Notes: generated from the letters alone by a model not told the origin. 64,000 bases of DNA from Nostocales cyanobacterium Centralia_MAG_434 (GCA_021324415.1 JAJPJF010000419.1:19233-83232), one strand, 5' to 3'; positions 36,234 through 46,177 are shown, counted from the first letter of the stretch. Numbers and translations are program-made.

Positions 36234-37973
36234 TCAAAAATGTTTATTTCTTTTGTCTGATAGAGAAACACTGCCTAGACCTTGAAGAATACCACGACCA
36301 ATTAAACCTAGACCTCGACCAACGACTTGTGTGAGAATGAAAACAACTCCACTCCCTAAGAGAGAAAAGAGTGATTGTAAACGAGGTGCGATCGCATCAG
36401 CAAACTCTAGGACAAAAGTCACCACAAGTGAGATCCCAGTAAGTTCTGCTAATTCTTGACTACGCGGTGCGTAAATTGAAACTGTGGCAATACCACGAGG
36501 AACAAGTACAAACAGATCATAACGGCTTTCAAAAATTGCCTTGGGCTCTGTGATATAATTCCTAAAGCGGTATTTCCAAGATAAATTATTTCTAAATCGC
36601 TCAACTTCCCGTGTGGAAATCATTTGACGTTTATAAAAATTTTGCTTAATCTCTTCTACATTAGCTAATTTGTTGAGTAAGGGCTGTATAACAGCATTAG
36701 CTATCTGAATTAACAAGTTTTCCAATATCATCAATCCTTGCTCTTGCGCTTCAAGGCTATGAGCTGAGTATAAACTATTATCAATGTGTAGGTCTTTTTC
36801 AAAGACTAGATAAGAAAATAATTCATGAGTTAAAGGAATTTTGTTCAGGATTTCTGGTTGTACTACTTCAGTATCTTGTAATAAAAAAGATGCAATTCCT
36901 ACTTGCGTCTTGTTTACATTTAATCTTGAAAATTTACCAAAAAAATCTGTGGTAGCTCCTCGCCATACATCAATTAAAATATCTTTTTTAATTTCATATA
37001 ATTGTTGAATATCTAATTGAGAATTAGATACTTCATTTAGAATATCAGTAATTTTTTGAAGGATAATATAAAGCAATTCTCGCTTTTTCTCTAATCTTAA
37101 AATATCAATTTCCAAAGGTATATTTGTCAAATTTTTTAAATCAAATTGTAGTTTCTGAACACAAGATGCAAATAACGCTGCCTGTATTGCTTTAGGGCTT
37201 ACAAGAGAATGAGGCAGACTAGTACTAAGCGAGGAACTTACAGCAGGCAATATTGTAAGCGATGTATTCTTGCGGCTCTCTATGTCTGGTTTGCTTGGGT
37301 TCGGTGAACTCAATATCCTATTGAGAAACCAACGAGCAACTAGCAATTCTCGCCGTTTGCCAGCCAAAATTGCTCCTTCAAAGAGTGGCAGTCCAGGAGC
37401 TTGTAATTGGGCTGTCACTTTCATCAGGGTAGTATTAATATAATCAGTTCCTGACACTCGTAGACGATTTCGCAACCGAGTCAGAGGACGTGAAGGTAAT
37501 TTTTGTGATTTCCCTGCCTCTTCCCTCTCTTCCCCCTCTACTTTGTCCTGAAACCAATAGGAACGACCAACCGCAACTTCCTGAATGATGCTAACTAACT
37601 CGGCAATAGGAGTACCTTTAGGACAGTAACCATCTACCCCAGCAGCTCTTGCTGCTAAAAGCAGTCCATGGTCTTGTACAGAACTTAGAAGCAGCACAGA
37701 CAAATTTGGGTATTGCGTTTTTAGTTGTTGACAGAGTTGTAATCCAATCTGTTGACTGGAAGTAGAGTGACTGTTGCCTAGTTCTACAATCACCAAATTC
37801 ACACCTGAGGCGTTTTGTCTGGCAAGTTCTGCTAAGATTTGTAAAGCAGTAGTGTATGTTTCTGCCTCCGATACCACTTGCAGCTCGGTGAATTCTTCTA
37901 ATGCTACCCGTAACCCTAATCGAAAAATAGGATCTGGGTCAACTAACAATAATTTCAAAGGCGTATCACTCAT
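36234..37973 (-). CDS. DUF3685 protein with degenerate receiver domain
   Basis: This 579-residue protein has an N-terminal receiver-like domain (~1-130: LLLVDPDPIFR, VLLLSSV, GYCPKGTP) and a DUF3685 region to the end, with a hydrophobic C-terminus (~515-560). At the phospho-acceptor position the sequence is NLVIVELGNS, so Glu64 replaces Asp. The conserved Lys and Ser remain. A permanently 'active-like' or phosphate-independent receiver is suggested. A Ser/Pro-rich linker carries Glu-rich EGEEREEAGK. Cyanobacteria-specific architecture, function unknown. Confidence 0.85.
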   Translation of the reverse strand: MSDTPLKLLLVDPDPIFRLGLRVALEEFTELQVVSEAETYTTALQILAELARQNASGVNLVIVELGNSHSTSSQQIGLQLCQQLKTQYPNLSVLLLSSVQDHGLLLAARAAGVDGYCPKGTPIAELVSIIQEVAVGRSYWFQDKVEGEEREEAGKSQKLPSRPLTRLRNRLRVSGTDYINTTLMKVTAQLQAPGLPLFEGAILAGKRRELLVARWFLNRILSSPNPSKPDIESRKNTSLTILPAVSSSLSTSLPHSLVSPKAIQAALFASCVQKLQFDLKNLTNIPLEIDILRLEKKRELLYIILQKITDILNEVSNSQLDIQQLYEIKKDILIDVWRGATTDFFGKFSRLNVNKTQVGIASFLLQDTEVVQPEILNKIPLTHELFSYLVFEKDLHIDNSLYSAHSLEAQEQGLMILENLLIQIANAVIQPLLNKLANVEEIKQNFYKRQMISTREVERFRNNLSWKYRFRNYITEPKAIFESRYDLFVLVPRGIATVSIYAPRSQELAELTGISLVVTFVLEFADAIAPRLQSLFSLLGSGVVFILTQVVGRGLGLIGRGILQGLGSVSLSDKRNKHF

Positions 37974-38155
37974 CTTTTACCCAGCCATAAGGGAGGGGGA
38001 GCAGAGGGGCACTAGGAGCAGGGGAGCAGAGGAGGACAAGGAGGACAAGTGGAGCAACTGGCGTAGACAAGGAGGACACTCTATCATATACCCCATTCCC
38101 TACTCCCCATTCCCCATTCATAACTCCTAACTTCTAACTCTCTGTAAGTCAGGCT

Positions 38156-38596
38156 TTAATGTGGTTTACGGTAGCCATAAAAATTAATGCTGTAATCAGT
38201 AATTCTCACTCCTGTTTGTTCTTCTACTTGGCGGATGACTTCCTCTGGTAGTTGCACATGAACATCTAGAATTTGATTTGTATCTAGACAATTTACATGG
38301 CTGTGAGAATCGCTAATGTTACCGTATAAACGACCGTCACAGCGTTCAATGGACTCAATAATACCTTGGCTGGATAAAGCTTCTAAATTTTGATACACAG
38401 AAGTATGACCGATCGCTTTGCCTTGGTTATTCAAGCGATCATATATCTCTCTAGCAGAAAGATGCTCGTTTGCATGCCAAAGTAGTTCTAGAATAAAGCG
38501 ACGCTGACGGCTAACACGCATCCCCAGCATTTGACAACGCTCAAGAGCATCTTCAAGAGAACGGATTGGTTTTAGAGATACTGCTTGTTTTTGCAT
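38156..38596 (-). CDS. Fur-family transcriptional regulator (PerR/FurC-like)
   Basis: This 146-residue protein has a winged-helix domain (RVSRQRRFILELLWHANEHLSAREIYDRL, HTSVYQNLEAL) and a metal-binding half containing GNISDSHSHVNCLD. It lacks the paired CxxC motifs that hold structural zinc in Zur and many Fur proteins, with only the single Cys in HVNCLD in that half. That pattern recalls cyanobacterial FurC/PerR, the peroxide regulator. Target genes are not adjacent. Start ATG 38596. Confidence 0.88.
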   Translation of the reverse strand: MQKQAVSLKPIRSLEDALERCQMLGMRVSRQRRFILELLWHANEHLSAREIYDRLNNQGKAIGHTSVYQNLEALSSQGIIESIERCDGRLYGNISDSHSHVNCLDTNQILDVHVQLPEEVIRQVEEQTGVRITDYSINFYGYRKPH

Positions 38597-38988
38597 ATTT
38601 AAGTTTTTTAACGAGGGAGTAAATTTTTTCTTTTGAGTGTTTGTTATTGTATATATTTAAAAACTTTTGACCCTTCTCTTTTCCCACTACCCACACTTTG
38701 GTCTTTGATGATTGTGGCATTCACAGATTGACACAAAGTTTTCTTGTGTTGCTTTGCTTTTCCTTAATGTAAAACAAACTCATTACCACTTTAGCTTAAT
38801 TTAATCATAAACGTCCACTTCAAGGCTGAGTTCTTCCCTACAGGAGATGTCAAGCTAATAAAACTCCTATTGCGAGGATTCAATTACTGCCTTTCAGGTT
38901 TTATTCATTTATATGGCATCAATTACCCAAAGCTGCTAGTCTGAATTGTCGAGCTACCTTCAAATATCAGTCTGTCGCTTTTGAGCCA
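38597..38988. other. 392-bp intergenic region
   Basis: Divergent spacer between the Fur-family and CRR6 genes. AT-rich; no gene or clear operator recognised. Confidence 0.5.
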
Positions 38989-39471
38989 ATGACAATTACG
39001 ATCGCACTCAATACTGATGTTATTAACAGTTTAGATATTGACCCTGCAGCAACAGTGATTGAAAAGCTGCTGCAAGAGGGGACAATAGCCTCCCATGAGC
39101 AGCAGCTGCGCTTTGAGATTACCTATCCTCTCCAACAAGGAGATCCTCGAGAACTCTCAGAAATTCCAGAAGTGCGGTTATGGTTTATCCGGTTGGATGC
39201 TCGCTATCCTTGGTTACCATTCTTACTAGATTGGAAGGCAGGAGAGTTTGTCCGTTATACTGCTATGCTCGTACCACACCAGTTTAGTACCAAAGAAGGA
39301 ATTCAGTACAATCCTGAAGCCTTAGAAATCTTTTTAATGCACAAGCTGTTTATCCTAACTGACTGGTTATCAAATCAAGGTCTTCCAAGTAAATCTCGTC
39401 TTAAATCAATGGCTCAACTGCTTGGCTATGAGCTAGACGACGCCCTGTTTGAGATGTTTAGCAATAGCTAG
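38989..39471 (+). CDS. CRR6-family NdhI maturation factor
   Basis: 160 residues. The pattern EVRLWFIRLDARYPWLPFLLDWKAGEFVRYTAMLVPHQFS with FLMHKLFILTDWL matches the CRR6 family (DUF1817), known in plants to help assemble NdhI, the iron-sulfur subunit of the NDH complex. Soluble, acidic protein with a helical C-terminus. Together with ndhL it indicates a photosynthetic NDH-1. Runs of short repeats follow the gene. Confidence 0.9.
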   Translation: MTITIALNTDVINSLDIDPAATVIEKLLQEGTIASHEQQLRFEITYPLQQGDPRELSEIPEVRLWFIRLDARYPWLPFLLDWKAGEFVRYTAMLVPHQFSTKEGIQYNPEALEIFLMHKLFILTDWLSNQGLPSKSRLKSMAQLLGYELDDALFEMFSNS

Positions 39472-39506
39472 CAGTTAGGAGTTAGGAATAGGGAGTGGGG
39501 AACTCG

Positions 39507-39580
39507 GGGCATAGGGCATAGGGCATAGGGCATAGGATATATAAAGTATCCTCCTTGTCTCCCTTGTCTCCCTTGTCTCC
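39507..39580. repeat. short tandem repeats (GGGCATAG)n and (CCCTTGTCT)n
   Basis: Four 8-nt units of GGCATAGG type are followed by three to four 9-nt CCTTGTCTC units, the reverse complement of the GACAAGGG family. They fill the convergent gap between CRR6 and the hypothetical gene at 39620. Confidence 0.8.
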
Positions 39581-39619
39581 CCTGGTGCCCCTCTGCTTAC
39601 CTAAATGTATCAACTTAAC

Positions 39620-40384
39620 TTAGCTAGTCCGGTATATGAGGTTTAATGCAGTGTTAAAAACATATTCGACTGCTTTAGATTGGCTAGGTAATGCTGTCAG
39701 CCAAATACGATAATCGTTATATTCTAAAATTAAGTTTGCTATATCATCAATTTTAATTTGATGAAGAACATTGGATTGGGCTAATTCAAAATCCTTCAAG
39801 TTTCCACCCAATCTTATAACTTTTTGTGCAGCTTGAATAAATCCATTTATAACAGATATCATATACTCTTTTCCTGCGCCTTCTGTAAAAATAGGTGAGG
39901 CTTTCAAGGCTTTTAACTCTTCCAAAATAAGAGAAGCAATTTGTTCTTTTTCTGGAGTATTCCAATATGTAGGAAGTCTTATATCTAAATGTTCGTCTTG
40001 AATATATTGATATTGAAAATATTCATTAATATTTACAGTTCTTTGAATTAGCTTTTGACCTGAAAAGAGTTTTTTTATAGGATTTAAACTTGTGTCAATA
40101 GATAGGTCTCGGAATACTTTTTCCTCACCTTCTGGACATTCATATACAACATAAGTCCAAAGTCCTGGATTTTCTGTATCAGTACTTTCAGCTTGATAAA
40201 AAGTAATTGTACTGTCTTCTACACACTCAAAATATGCACTTTTGATATCACTAGATTGGAAGAAGTCTGTTTTTTTAGATGATTGAATAATTTTTCTAAA
40301 AAGTCCGGTGATATGATAGCTCTGGCTTTGTACTTGAATAAAACGTTTTCTGTTGCTAATAAAACTGTGTAACCGAATTACCAT
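39620..40384 (-). CDS. hypothetical protein
   Basis: 254 residues from the ATG at 40384, chosen because AAGGAAAG stands eight bases before it; a longer frame starts at 40483. Soluble, mixed alpha/beta, with no signal peptide. The middle contains YVVYECPEGEEKVFRDLSIDTS, which resembles small domains found in several stress proteins, but I cannot place it in a family. The C-terminus is helical (DIANLILEYNDYRIWLTALPS). AT-rich. Neighbours are unrelated. Confidence 0.65.
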   Translation of the reverse strand: MVIRLHSFISNRKRFIQVQSQSYHITGLFRKIIQSSKKTDFFQSSDIKSAYFECVEDSTITFYQAESTDTENPGLWTYVVYECPEGEEKVFRDLSIDTSLNPIKKLFSGQKLIQRTVNINEYFQYQYIQDEHLDIRLPTYWNTPEKEQIASLILEELKALKASPIFTEGAGKEYMISVINGFIQAAQKVIRLGGNLKDFELAQSNVLHQIKIDDIANLILEYNDYRIWLTALPSQSKAVEYVFNTALNLIYRTS

Positions 40385-40779
40385 TGATCTTTCCTTTTTG
40401 TATAGTTCATCGCTTTTTTTAGATGCACCAGCCTTAAAGTAAGAGCGAAATGAAGAAACACAGAACATAGCATTCAGATCCACTTATGAGCGAATCACAC
40501 TCAATCAGATGAGCTGTAAGTCATAGACACGACACAGCAGTCACCACCCTTGCTGTACTGAGGCTGATAATCTTCGTTTTAGCCTAAATTTTCTGCTTTG
40601 TCGTTAATTCACTTCTAGACACATATAGCTTTCCCAAAAAATTTTACAAAATAACAAGCTACAAGTAGTTTTTCATCAATAATCTTTTTTTTCCGCAAAA
40701 TTTTAATCAATTCAAGAATTGGTAGTAGCTAAAATCCACCATCTTAAGGTGGATTTTATAAAATAAGGCTTGTGATTAG

Positions 40780-41370
40780 TTAGTAATCACCTAGTTGAGG
40801 CAAAATCCAGGCGACAGCTGCAGCTAAATCTTTAGCGATGTAATCTGGTTTTGTATGGTGTTGGTACTCACCAGCTAGAACACGATCACCATAACCAGTT
40901 TGTACCAAAATGCCTACACAACCAGCATTGTGTGCCATATCTACATCCGTTGCTTTATCACCCACCATAAAGCTGCTGCTTAGATCCAAATCATGTTCCC
41001 ATGCAGCAGCCACCAACATTCCCGTATTGGGTTTGCGCCAAGTGGACCACCGAGTATATGCTGGGTTTTTACCGCCTTCTGGAGGGCTGAGGTACGGACA
41101 GTAGTAAAGTGCATCTAACTTTGCTCCAGCCTCTTTTAGCAGTAAGTGACAAAGCCGATGATGTAAAGCTTGAACATGACTGTCTGAGTAATAGCCTCTA
41201 GCTGGTCCAGACTGGTTGGATACCAAACAGCAAAATATTTGATGATCATTTAACTGACGTAATGACTGTGCAACTCCAGGTATGAGATGTAAATCTTCTA
41301 CCTTGTGAATGTAGCCAGCTTCGACATTTAACACACCATCACGGTCAAGGAAAACTGCCGATCTAGCCAC
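40780..41370 (-). CDS. HAD-IIIA phosphatase, D,D-heptose 1,7-bisphosphate phosphatase-like (GmhB)
   Basis: This 196-residue protein has HAD motif I FLDRDGVLN, motif II VSNQSG and motif III/IV KPNTGM...VGDKATD. The zinc-loop cysteines expected in GmhB are only partly present (CHLLL, YYCPYLSP). It removes the 1-phosphate in heptose or related sugar activation. It starts at GTG 41370 and overlaps the upstream family-9 glycosyltransferase gene by 8 bp, showing translational coupling. The pair suggests activation and transfer of a heptose-type sugar to lipopolysaccharide or another glycan. Confidence 0.88.
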   Translation of the reverse strand: MARSAVFLDRDGVLNVEAGYIHKVEDLHLIPGVAQSLRQLNDHQIFCCLVSNQSGPARGYYSDSHVQALHHRLCHLLLKEAGAKLDALYYCPYLSPPEGGKNPAYTRWSTWRKPNTGMLVAAAWEHDLDLSSSFMVGDKATDVDMAHNAGCVGILVQTGYGDRVLAGEYQHHTKPDYIAKDLAAAVAWILPQLGDY

Positions 41371-42328
41371 CCCAGATTTTCTCCAACACAGCTTTAGGTG
41401 AAATATCTCTCATTTGGCCTGTTGAGGATTTGATAGCAATGAATTTGTCGCTTTTAGGCAATAGCTTTGCTGGGTCGGTGGGACCAAACAAGGCGATAGT
41501 GTAAGTCTGTACTGCCACGCTTAAGTGCATTGGTGCACTGTCAGTACATAACATGAGATTTGCCCCAGCAATGATCGCTGCTAACTTTCCAACATCTTCT
41601 GGGGAAGTGATCCTAATTTCGGGTGCAGCCTGCTTAAGACTACTGACAAGCTCTTGATCATCTGGTCCCTGAATAACAACTACGGGGATATCCGGCTGCG
41701 TGTTTTGAATTCCTTGAATAATTTGTAGCCAATTCTCGACAGGATAAATTTTGTCTAGACCCTTACGCTTAGCAAGTTGACTAGAACCACCGTGAATCAG
41801 AATGTAGCCACTCTCCTTAACTAGCAACCTTTGTTGTTCCTTGTCTGCCCATTCAATATCTTGTTTGGGAATCTTGATGGCTAACTCAGGACATGGAGAG
41901 TTAATACCCAGTCCCTTTAGTAAATCGTGATACATAGCAGCAGCATACTGCTGTGTTTTCAAGGGAACTGAATTGGTGAGAAAAACAGATCCTCGACCTC
42001 GATAACCAATACGTATCGGAATTCCAGTAAGCCAGAGCAAAAGACCTACTAACCAGCTTTGCCCCAGAGCAATAGCGACATCGTACTCGCGTTCACGAAT
42101 GATGCCTACTAAATTCGCCCAATCTGCCAAGCTGTTACGATCTTTGAAATCGAATGTTAATACGTCTTGCTCTTTGACTGATCTACTGACCCGGTAAGCA
42201 GCCTTTGACCGGGGTTCTACAACAACATTTATCTGAGCGTTGGGGTAATAGCGCTTCAGGTCGTCTAGAGTAGGAAAAAAGAGAATTTGGTCGCCTATTC
42301 CGCCAGGGACAAGGGCTACTACTCGCAT
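41363..42328 (-). CDS. glycosyltransferase family 9 (heptosyltransferase-like)
   Basis: This 321-residue protein has two Rossmann halves. GGIGDQILFFPTLDDL is the N-terminal acceptor-side loop, and HGGSSQLAKRKGLDKIYPVENW, CTDSAPMHLSVAV and ALFGPTDPAKLLP are donor-side motifs. Fits ADP-heptose:LPS heptosyltransferase relatives. Coupled to the GmhB-like phosphatase downstream. Divergent from ispD. In cyanobacteria the acceptor is not well known, so the sugar is inferred. Confidence 0.9.
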   Translation of the reverse strand: MRVVALVPGGIGDQILFFPTLDDLKRYYPNAQINVVVEPRSKAAYRVSRSVKEQDVLTFDFKDRNSLADWANLVGIIREREYDVAIALGQSWLVGLLLWLTGIPIRIGYRGRGSVFLTNSVPLKTQQYAAAMYHDLLKGLGINSPCPELAIKIPKQDIEWADKEQQRLLVKESGYILIHGGSSQLAKRKGLDKIYPVENWLQIIQGIQNTQPDIPVVVIQGPDDQELVSSLKQAAPEIRITSPEDVGKLAAIIAGANLMLCTDSAPMHLSVAVQTYTIALFGPTDPAKLLPKSDKFIAIKSSTGQMRDISPKAVLEKIWGG

Positions 42329-42535
42329 AATATTTATTTACGCTTACTCGCTCCCTATTTTAGGGGAAGATAGGGATTTAGAATGAGGAATTGTTGATAG
42401 TTAGTAGTGAAGAATTTAGTAGTTAATGGTACTTTTTGGCACCTAACTCCTAAATGCCAGTTGCGACAAGTCGGTAAACCCGGCTAACGCAGTGGCTTCT
42501 CCTAACTCCTAACTAGTATAGAGTCGAGGAAGGCT

Positions 42536-43225
42536 GTGCACTTATTAATTCCAGCTGCAGGAATGGGAAAAAGAATGGGGAGTGATCGCAATAAACTCCT
42601 ACTAACACTGAGAGATCAACCAATTATCAGTTGGACACTCAAAGCTGCTGAAGCAGCGCATGAAATTACTTGGATAGGAATTATCTCTCAACCAACCGAC
42701 TGGCCAGACTTCAAAGTCATTTTAGCTCAACAGCAGTTGACTAAGCCCGTGGAGTTGATTCAAGGGGGCTCCACTCGTCAAGAGTCAGTTTATAATGGTC
42801 TACAGGCACTACCAGACTCTACCAAGCAAGTCCTAATTCATGATGGCGCAAGGTGTCTTGCTACAGCAAATTTATTAGACAGGTGTGCTCATGCGCTGCG
42901 CCAAAGTTCTGGTTTGATTGCTGCTGTACCTGTTAAGGACACAATCAAGGTTGTAGGTAAAAATGGCATAGTTCAAAGCACACCTGACCGAAGTCAACTC
43001 TGGGCTGCGCAAACTCCCCAAGGATTTGATGTTGGCTTATTGAAACAGTGCCATGCCGAAGCTGTCCGTCAGGGTTGGGAAGTGACTGATGATGCTGCTT
43101 TGTTTGAAAGGTGCGGCTTGCATGTACAAATTGTTGAGGGTGAGGAGACAAATCTGAAGGTGACTACTCCACAAGACTTAGCAATTGCGGAGTTCATTCT
43201 CAAAACTCGACTAGGTGAAGAATAA
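42536..43225 (+). CDS. ispD: 2-C-methyl-D-erythritol 4-phosphate cytidylyltransferase
   Basis: 229 residues starting at GTG 42536, with GAGGAAGG just before it; the next in-frame ATG would cut off the nucleotide-binding motif. Signature IPAAGMGKRMGSDRNKLLL binds CTP. VLIHDGARCL and VPVKDTIK complete the active site. It performs the third step of the non-mevalonate pathway, the sole isoprenoid route in cyanobacteria. No ispF fusion. Confidence 0.96.
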   Translation: MHLLIPAAGMGKRMGSDRNKLLLTLRDQPIISWTLKAAEAAHEITWIGIISQPTDWPDFKVILAQQQLTKPVELIQGGSTRQESVYNGLQALPDSTKQVLIHDGARCLATANLLDRCAHALRQSSGLIAAVPVKDTIKVVGKNGIVQSTPDRSQLWAAQTPQGFDVGLLKQCHAEAVRQGWEVTDDAALFERCGLHVQIVEGEETNLKVTTPQDLAIAEFILKTRLGEE

Positions 43226-43326
43226 TTGACAGGGTGAGGTAAATAAATATTTGTATCGATTGTGGAGCTTGAATGATTGACCAAGGAATGGTATGATCCC
43301 ACACACTCATTATTTGTCCTTGACTA

Positions 43327-43854
43327 ATGATCATAATGAATGCAGCGACTAAGATAGAAGCTATTCTCTACTTAAAGGGTAAGCCACTGTCGATCAGTGA
43401 AATTGCTGAATATGCCGCCTGCGATCGCAATACTGTTGAGGAAGGCTTAATTGAATTAATAGACGAGTATGCCCGTCGAGATAGTGCTCTAGAGATTGTA
43501 GAAACCCCAAACGGTTACAGTCTACAACTAAGGTCAGATTTTCATGACTTAGTGCAAACTCTCATTCCAGTGGAATTGGGTGTAGGTGCATTACGGACTC
43601 TAGCAGCGATCGCTCTCCATAGTCCCATCCTTCAAACTGATTTGATCGACCTGCGTGGTTCTGGAGCATATCAACATGTCCAAGAACTCGTCTCTCTGGG
43701 TTTGGTCAAAAAACGTCGTGATAATGATTCTCGCTCCTACTCTCTACAGGTAACACCTAAATTTCATCAATATTTCCAAATAGAACAACTTCCCCAACCT
43801 TTTTCCGCCCCACAGCAGCAACAGTTAGAACTTGAGTTACAATCAGAACCATAG
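43327..43854 (+). CDS. scpB: SMC-Scp complex subunit ScpB
   Basis: 175 residues. The start could be ATG 43327 or 43336. Two winged-helix units are seen: IEAILYLKGKPLSISEIAEYA and LRTLAAIALHSPILQTDLIDLRGSGAYQHVQELVSLGLVKKRR, which is the ScpB hallmark. It works with SMC and ScpA in chromosome condensation. ScpA is not in the window. The C-terminal tail is Gln-rich. Confidence 0.93.
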   Translation: MIIMNAATKIEAILYLKGKPLSISEIAEYAACDRNTVEEGLIELIDEYARRDSALEIVETPNGYSLQLRSDFHDLVQTLIPVELGVGALRTLAAIALHSPILQTDLIDLRGSGAYQHVQELVSLGLVKKRRDNDSRSYSLQVTPKFHQYFQIEQLPQPFSAPQQQQLELELQSEP

Positions 43855-43976
43855 AGAAAATAACTTCCACTCCCTTCTATTGCGGAATCCTAGACCTCCA
43901 GAGAGAGGTAGTATGTATGCCTTACTCGGCTACTATGGTTTAGAGTAGAATTAGCCACTCAGCTAAAAAATTGCCA

Positions 43977-44324
43977 ATGGTGTTTGATCCTGACTTTTTG
44001 AATGACAATCCTGAAGAACACCCTAACCAGCTGCTTTCTGATCACTTTGAGGAACAACATAATCAGTTGCTCAAATATCTACAGCATCAACCTCCTGAGG
44101 TTCTAGCCCGTGTTGCTCAGTCTGTTAGCCCTGAAATCAAACAAATCATTTCGCAAAACGTCCAAGGGCTTGTGGGCATGCTACCTACAGAGAGTTTTAA
44201 CGTGCAAATTACAACAGATCGAGATAACCTGGCTGGTCTTTTAGCATCAGCAATGATGACCGGGTATTTCTTACGCCAGATGGAACAGAGGATGCATCTG
44301 GATCATTTGAACAATAATCACTAG
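43977..44324 (+). CDS. DUF760 family protein
   Basis: 115 residues from ATG 43977; a TTG two codons earlier is possible. HNQLLKYLQHQPPEVLARVAQSVSPEIKQII followed by FNVQITTDRDNLAGLLASAMMTGYFLRQMEQRM is typical of DUF760, a cyanobacterial and plastid family without settled function. Small, soluble, helical. Stands alone after scpB. Confidence 0.88.
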   Translation: MVFDPDFLNDNPEEHPNQLLSDHFEEQHNQLLKYLQHQPPEVLARVAQSVSPEIKQIISQNVQGLVGMLPTESFNVQITTDRDNLAGLLASAMMTGYFLRQMEQRMHLDHLNNNH

Positions 44325-44500
44325 TCTTTGGTCTTTAGTCTTTCGTTGTTAACAGGGAATGGGGAACAGGCAACTCTTAACAGGGAAATCCCCTATTCCC
44401 ACCCCCGAAGAGCATGGTCATTAGTTCATTGTCTTTGATAAATTTAATCATCAATGAACGCTAGTTGCTACAAACCGGGCAACCCGGACCCCAGTCGCCC

Positions 44501-44521
44501 CAGGAGGGTTTTGCCCTCCTG
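44501..44521. repeat. hairpin CAGGAGGG-TTTTG-CCCTCCTG
   Basis: An 8-bp GC-rich stem in a GC-rich patch (44462-44555) between convergent genes. A related patch with 'AAACCCGGCTAACGCAGTGG' is at 42470-42500. It is probably a dispersed repeat that also ends transcription. Confidence 0.55.
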
Positions 44522-44565
44522 CAACGCTGACTGTCCAACGCCTTAGCACTCCCAAGGAGCAAGGA

Positions 44566-45768
44566 CTATTGTTTAGGATATGTCCCCAAATGCACCTCTA
44601 AGTTTTGATTCTTGCCATCACGGTTGATTTCGATTTCCAAGATGTCACCTATAGAGCTAGAATCCACTAATGTCTGTAGTTGATCTACACTTAGAACCTG
44701 TTTGCCGTTAATTTTTTGCACAATGTCGCCAGGACTAAGTCCTGCCTGCTTTGCTGGTGATTTGTCTATAACTTCCTTAATTGCGATTCCAGTATCCTGC
44801 TTAATGTTGAGATGATTTTCTTGATTGATCTGTTGTTTTTTAGCAGGAGAAAGGTCTACCATTTCGATCCCCAAAAAAGGGTGATCTACATGTCCGTTAG
44901 CAAACAGTTCTTTAGCAATGCGAACAGCGGTGTTAATGGGAATTGCAAAACCGAGTCCCTTGGCATCAGCACGGATAGCTGTGTTAATACCAATAACTTC
45001 GCCTTGATCGTTTAACAGAGGGCCACCAGAGTTACCAGGGTTAATAGCTGCATCAGTTTGGATAAAGCTGACTCGCTTATCTGGGACACCAACTTGAGAA
45101 CTTGTGCGTTCAGTAGCACTGATGATCCCAATAGTGACAGTGTTATCTAAGCCTAAGGGATTACCAATTGCGATCGCCCATTGTCCTGGCACCAGGTTTT
45201 GTGAATTGCCCAGCTTCACAGTTGGCAAGTTATCAGCTGGAATTTTAACCACAGCCACATCTGTTACTGTGTCAACTCCCATCACTTTACCGCCAAAAGT
45301 CCGACCATCCTTAAGAGTCACTTGTACTGTATCTGTGTCTGCTACGACATGAGCGTTTGTTAAGAGTCGTCCATCTTTGCTCAAAATAAATCCAGATCCT
45401 GTCCCACGCTCAATTCGTTCTTGGGGGAATGGCTGCTCATCCTCTCCAAAAAATCGGCGTAACAAGGGATTTTTCAAAGCGTTAGAAATTGGATTTGCTA
45501 CTTTGCGAGTCGCATTAATACGCACCACCGCAGGGCCTGTTTTTTGTACAGCAGTGGCAATAAAATTTACGTTATTGCCTCCAATCAACCCTGATTGTCC
45601 TCTAGCTGTATTAGGAACAGTAGTTTCTGAGGGTACGACTGTTACATTTCCTAACTCTTGAAATGAGCGATTTTGTGGTAGAAAGTACCGACCACTTAAT
45701 AAGCCTGCACTGCCACCAATTACGAGTAAGGAAACATAAATGGATAGTTGTTTTAAAGATAACTTCAT
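44566..45768 (-). CDS. HtrA/Deg-family serine protease, second paralog
   Basis: This 400-residue protein has an N-terminal signal anchor (~10-28), the triad His in TNAHVVAD, Asp in DTVTDVAVVK and Ser in [11 protein letters not shown], and one PDZ domain (AGLSPGDIVQKINGKQV). Shares the whole layout with the protein at 28809, but the linker differs. Located in periplasm or lumen. Promoter region upstream is 410 bp of AT-rich DNA. Both proteases appear intact, consistent with the usual three Deg proteases in cyanobacteria. Confidence 0.93.
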   Translation of the reverse strand: MKLSLKQLSIYVSLLVIGGSAGLLSGRYFLPQNRSFQELGNVTVVPSETTVPNTARGQSGLIGGNNVNFIATAVQKTGPAVVRINATRKVANPISNALKNPLLRRFFGEDEQPFPQERIERGTGSGFILSKDGRLLTNAHVVADTDTVQVTLKDGRTFGGKVMGVDTVTDVAVVKIPADNLPTVKLGNSQNLVPGQWAIAIGNPLGLDNTVTIGIISATERTSSQVGVPDKRVSFIQTDAAINPGNSGGPLLNDQGEVIGINTAIRADAKGLGFAIPINTAVRIAKELFANGHVDHPFLGIEMVDLSPAKKQQINQENHLNIKQDTGIAIKEVIDKSPAKQAGLSPGDIVQKINGKQVLSVDQLQTLVDSSSIGDILEIEINRDGKNQNLEVHLGTYPKQ

Positions 45769-46141
45769 AACCGATAGTCGATGCTCAATAATTCCTAGTT
45801 AATAATTAATAGTTAATCGGCAATAGTTATAAGAGCGTGGAGGAAATTGAGCAGACGATTAAGATACATTGTGGTTGTAATTTTCAACTGAGAAAGAAAT
45901 TAGAAATCTCATCTTAAATTCTACTCCTTGACTTCTGTCAACCTCAATAGTTCTCTTCATTCTCTATGTTGCACTCTTCAGCAGCAAAATCCAACATTAT
46001 ACGAGCGATCACTTCTTATCCAGTCTTTTGGAACTGCCAAGACAGATCTAATCTGTAGTTGTACACCATTCTATAAAAATCTTGCTTATTGAGTTTTAGA
46101 CAACACTTAATTGCAAATTTTTTTTGATATTTAATATACAA
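45769..46141. other. intergenic region, no gene seen
   Basis: AT-rich divergent spacer between the HtrA gene and the small RHH gene. Only the Fur-like site at its right end stands out. Confidence 0.5.
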
Positions 46142-46156
46142 TGATAATTATTGTAA
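46142..46156 (+). promoter_or_regulatory. Fur-type operator-like sequence
   Basis: TGATAATTATTGTAA matches 12-13 of 15 positions of the 7-1-7 palindrome TGATAATNATTATCA used by Fur-family repressors. It lies 22 bp before the ATG of the RHH gene. A Fur-family gene is 7.5 kb away. Candidate only, since AT-rich DNA gives such matches by chance. Confidence 0.3.
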
Positions 46157-46177
46157 TGCAAAAACGAGTACAAATAT

